Shown here: in pieces, positions 4,664 through 5,570 of the stretch
Layout of the letters: each line of letters begins with the position of its first letter
How positions within the stretch are numbered: the first letter of the stretch is position 1
Assembly: GCA_944325475.1 (NCBI GenBank)
Contig: CALVAF010000148.1
Span: forward strand, 1 to 5,570
DNA: 5,570 nt
DNA from: an uncultured Helicobacter sp.
GTDB taxonomy: Bacteria; Campylobacterota; Campylobacteria; Campylobacterales; Helicobacteraceae
Direction: 5' to 3'
The notes under the pieces: generated by a model
What the model saw: the letters and a program-made list of their open reading frames with translations, nothing else
What the model was told of the DNA's origin: nothing
Databases searched by the model: none
Translations under genes and position numbers: made by a program

Positions 4664-5570
4664 TTAAAGCGTGTTTTCCAAAAGTGTATTTAGCCGCTTT
4701 ACAAATGCCTTCACATCTTTAAGTTTCCCACCCTCTAGTAGCTTTGCCTCTTCAAGCAACAAATGTGCGATTTCTGGAATCTTTGCAGAATCATTACTCA
4801 AAAGCAGCTTTGTTAGAATCGCATGGTTTGGATTAAGCTCCAAAATAGGTTTAGGCTCTGGAATATCTCCTCCCATACCCATAGCCCCCATTTGCTTCAT
4901 CATCTTCATCATCGCCGCATTTGGGTCATCAGGGTCAGCCACCACACAAGAAGGCGCATCTACAAGCCGATTACTCAAACGCACCTCTTTAACTTCATCA
5001 CCCAAAGCCTTTTTAAACTGCTCCAAAATTTCTTTGTATTTCTCTTGAATCTCTTCACTCACATTTTCTGCACCCAAATCCTCTAATGCTTCTTTGGAAG
5101 TGATAGAACGCAATGGAATCTTATCAAACTCGCTCACCATTGGCATGACAAACCCATCAATCTCATCAGCAAAGAATAAAACCTCAATATCCTTGCTCTT
5201 ATAACTCTCCAAAAGCGGTGAATTTTTCAGCAATTCCAAATCCTCACCTTGCAAGTAATAAATCGCCTTTTGCCCCTCTTGCATTCGTTCTTTATAGGTT
5301 TTAAACGAAATTTCCCTGCCCTCGCTTTTATTAGATGGGAATCGCAAAAACTCTAGCAATTTTTCTTTGTTTTCAAAGTCACTATAAACCCCTTCTTTAA
5401 GGCATCTACCAAACTCTTTGTAGAACTTTGCGTATTTTTCCTCATCTTTTTGTAGCGATTCAATCTCACTAATGATTTTCTTAGTAGAAGCAGATTTCAT
5501 CCTTGCTAAGATTCGGTTTTGCTGCCAAATCTCACGACTCACATTCAAAGGAAAAGCCTCACTATCGCTG
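4664..5570 (-). CDS. htpG: Chaperone protein HtpG (Hsp90), C-terminal half, partial
   Basis: The leftward frame is open to the right edge, so the start and the N-terminal ATPase domain lie outside. About 302 residues are visible, against about 610-625 for full-length HtpG. The visible part begins in the middle domain at SDSEAFPLNVSREIWQQNRI, the classic 'PLNVSRE...QQN' Hsp90 signature, and continues with YYLQGEDLELLKNSPLLESY and FFADEIDGFVMPMV of the middle domain, then the C-terminal dimerisation domain ending at ENTL. A TTG at 5546-5548 is the leucine codon of PLNVSRE and is not the start. The C-terminal domain has a methionine-rich stretch (MMKMMKQMGAMGMGG, 4868-4912). HtpG is a cytoplasmic ATP-dependent chaperone dimer, usually heat-induced; its promoter is not in the window. 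Confidence 0.96.
   Translation of the reverse strand, partial: SDSEAFPLNVSREIWQQNRILARMKSASTKKIISEIESLQKDEEKYAKFYKEFGRCLKEGVYSDFENKEKLLEFLRFPSNKSEGREISFKTYKERMQEGQKAIYYLQGEDLELLKNSPLLESYKSKDIEVLFFADEIDGFVMPMVSEFDKIPLRSITSKEALEDLGAENVSEEIQEKYKEILEQFKKALGDEVKEVRLSNRLVDAPSCVVADPDDPNAAMMKMMKQMGAMGMGGDIPEPKPILELNPNHAILTKLLLSNDSAKIPEIAHLLLEEAKLLEGGKLKDVKAFVKRLNTLLENTL

Noticed and set aside
4671..5086. Rightward open frames of 87 and 125 codons opposite htpG
   Set aside because: They have low-complexity Ser/Phe- or His-rich translations typical of antisense shadows, and htpG is unambiguous.
5546..5548. TTG as a start codon of a 294-residue protein
   Set aside because: It encodes the Leu of the HtpG PLNVSRE motif, and the frame continues upstream to the window edge with matching HtpG residues.
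1..5570. CRISPR array, insertion sequence or integrase-type attachment repeat
   Set aside because: No spaced direct repeats, transposase motifs or duplicated tRNA 3' ends were found on reading through the window.

Overview
The window looks like chromosomal DNA from an epsilonproteobacterium, most likely an enterohepatic-type Helicobacter or a close Campylobacter relative. The reasons are the AT-rich base composition, tight operons with almost no spacing, a long homopolymeric C tract of the kind used for phase variation, and a P450 gene block that resembles, from memory, the Cj1412c-Cj1411c-Cj1410c order of Campylobacter jejuni. No database search was possible, so the genus is an inference.

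Layout, left to right. Positions 1-139 hold the 3' end of an unidentified rightward gene, interrupted near its end by 13 consecutive C residues (110-122). All other genes read leftward. Positions 222-4117 form one four-gene operon, transcribed in this order: a membrane-anchored alpha/beta-hydrolase-like protein (4117-2987), a cytochrome P450 (2984-1608), a small one-helix membrane protein of unknown function (1605-1252) and a UDP-glucose 4-epimerase, galE (1235-222). The first three genes are separated by only 2 bases each and galE by 16. Positions 4118-4375 are an AT-rich intergenic region with a good -10 box, a perfect 14-base palindrome and a possible gene remnant. Positions 4376-4556 hold tRNA-His(GTG) and tRNA-Pro(TGG), transcribed together from a near-consensus sigma-70 promoter (4575-4603). 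An 11-bp stem-loop (4615-4659) separates them from the C-terminal half of htpG (4664 to beyond the right edge).

How the genes may work together: tRNA and htpG are housekeeping. The hydrolase-P450-small membrane protein block is the distinctive part. Its coupled translation suggests one pathway, plausibly oxidation of a lipid or another hydrophobic substrate at the inner membrane, but no substrate can be read from the sequence. GalE supplies UDP-galactose, and perhaps UDP-GalNAc, for surface glycans. The neighbouring C-tract gene would fit a phase-variable surface-glycan or modification enzyme, but its identity is not established. The most worthwhile leads are the C13 tract with three alternative C-terminal tails, the coupled hydrolase-P450 cassette, the palindrome upstream of it, and a hexamer (AGAATC/GATTCT) that occurs 18 times in this window.
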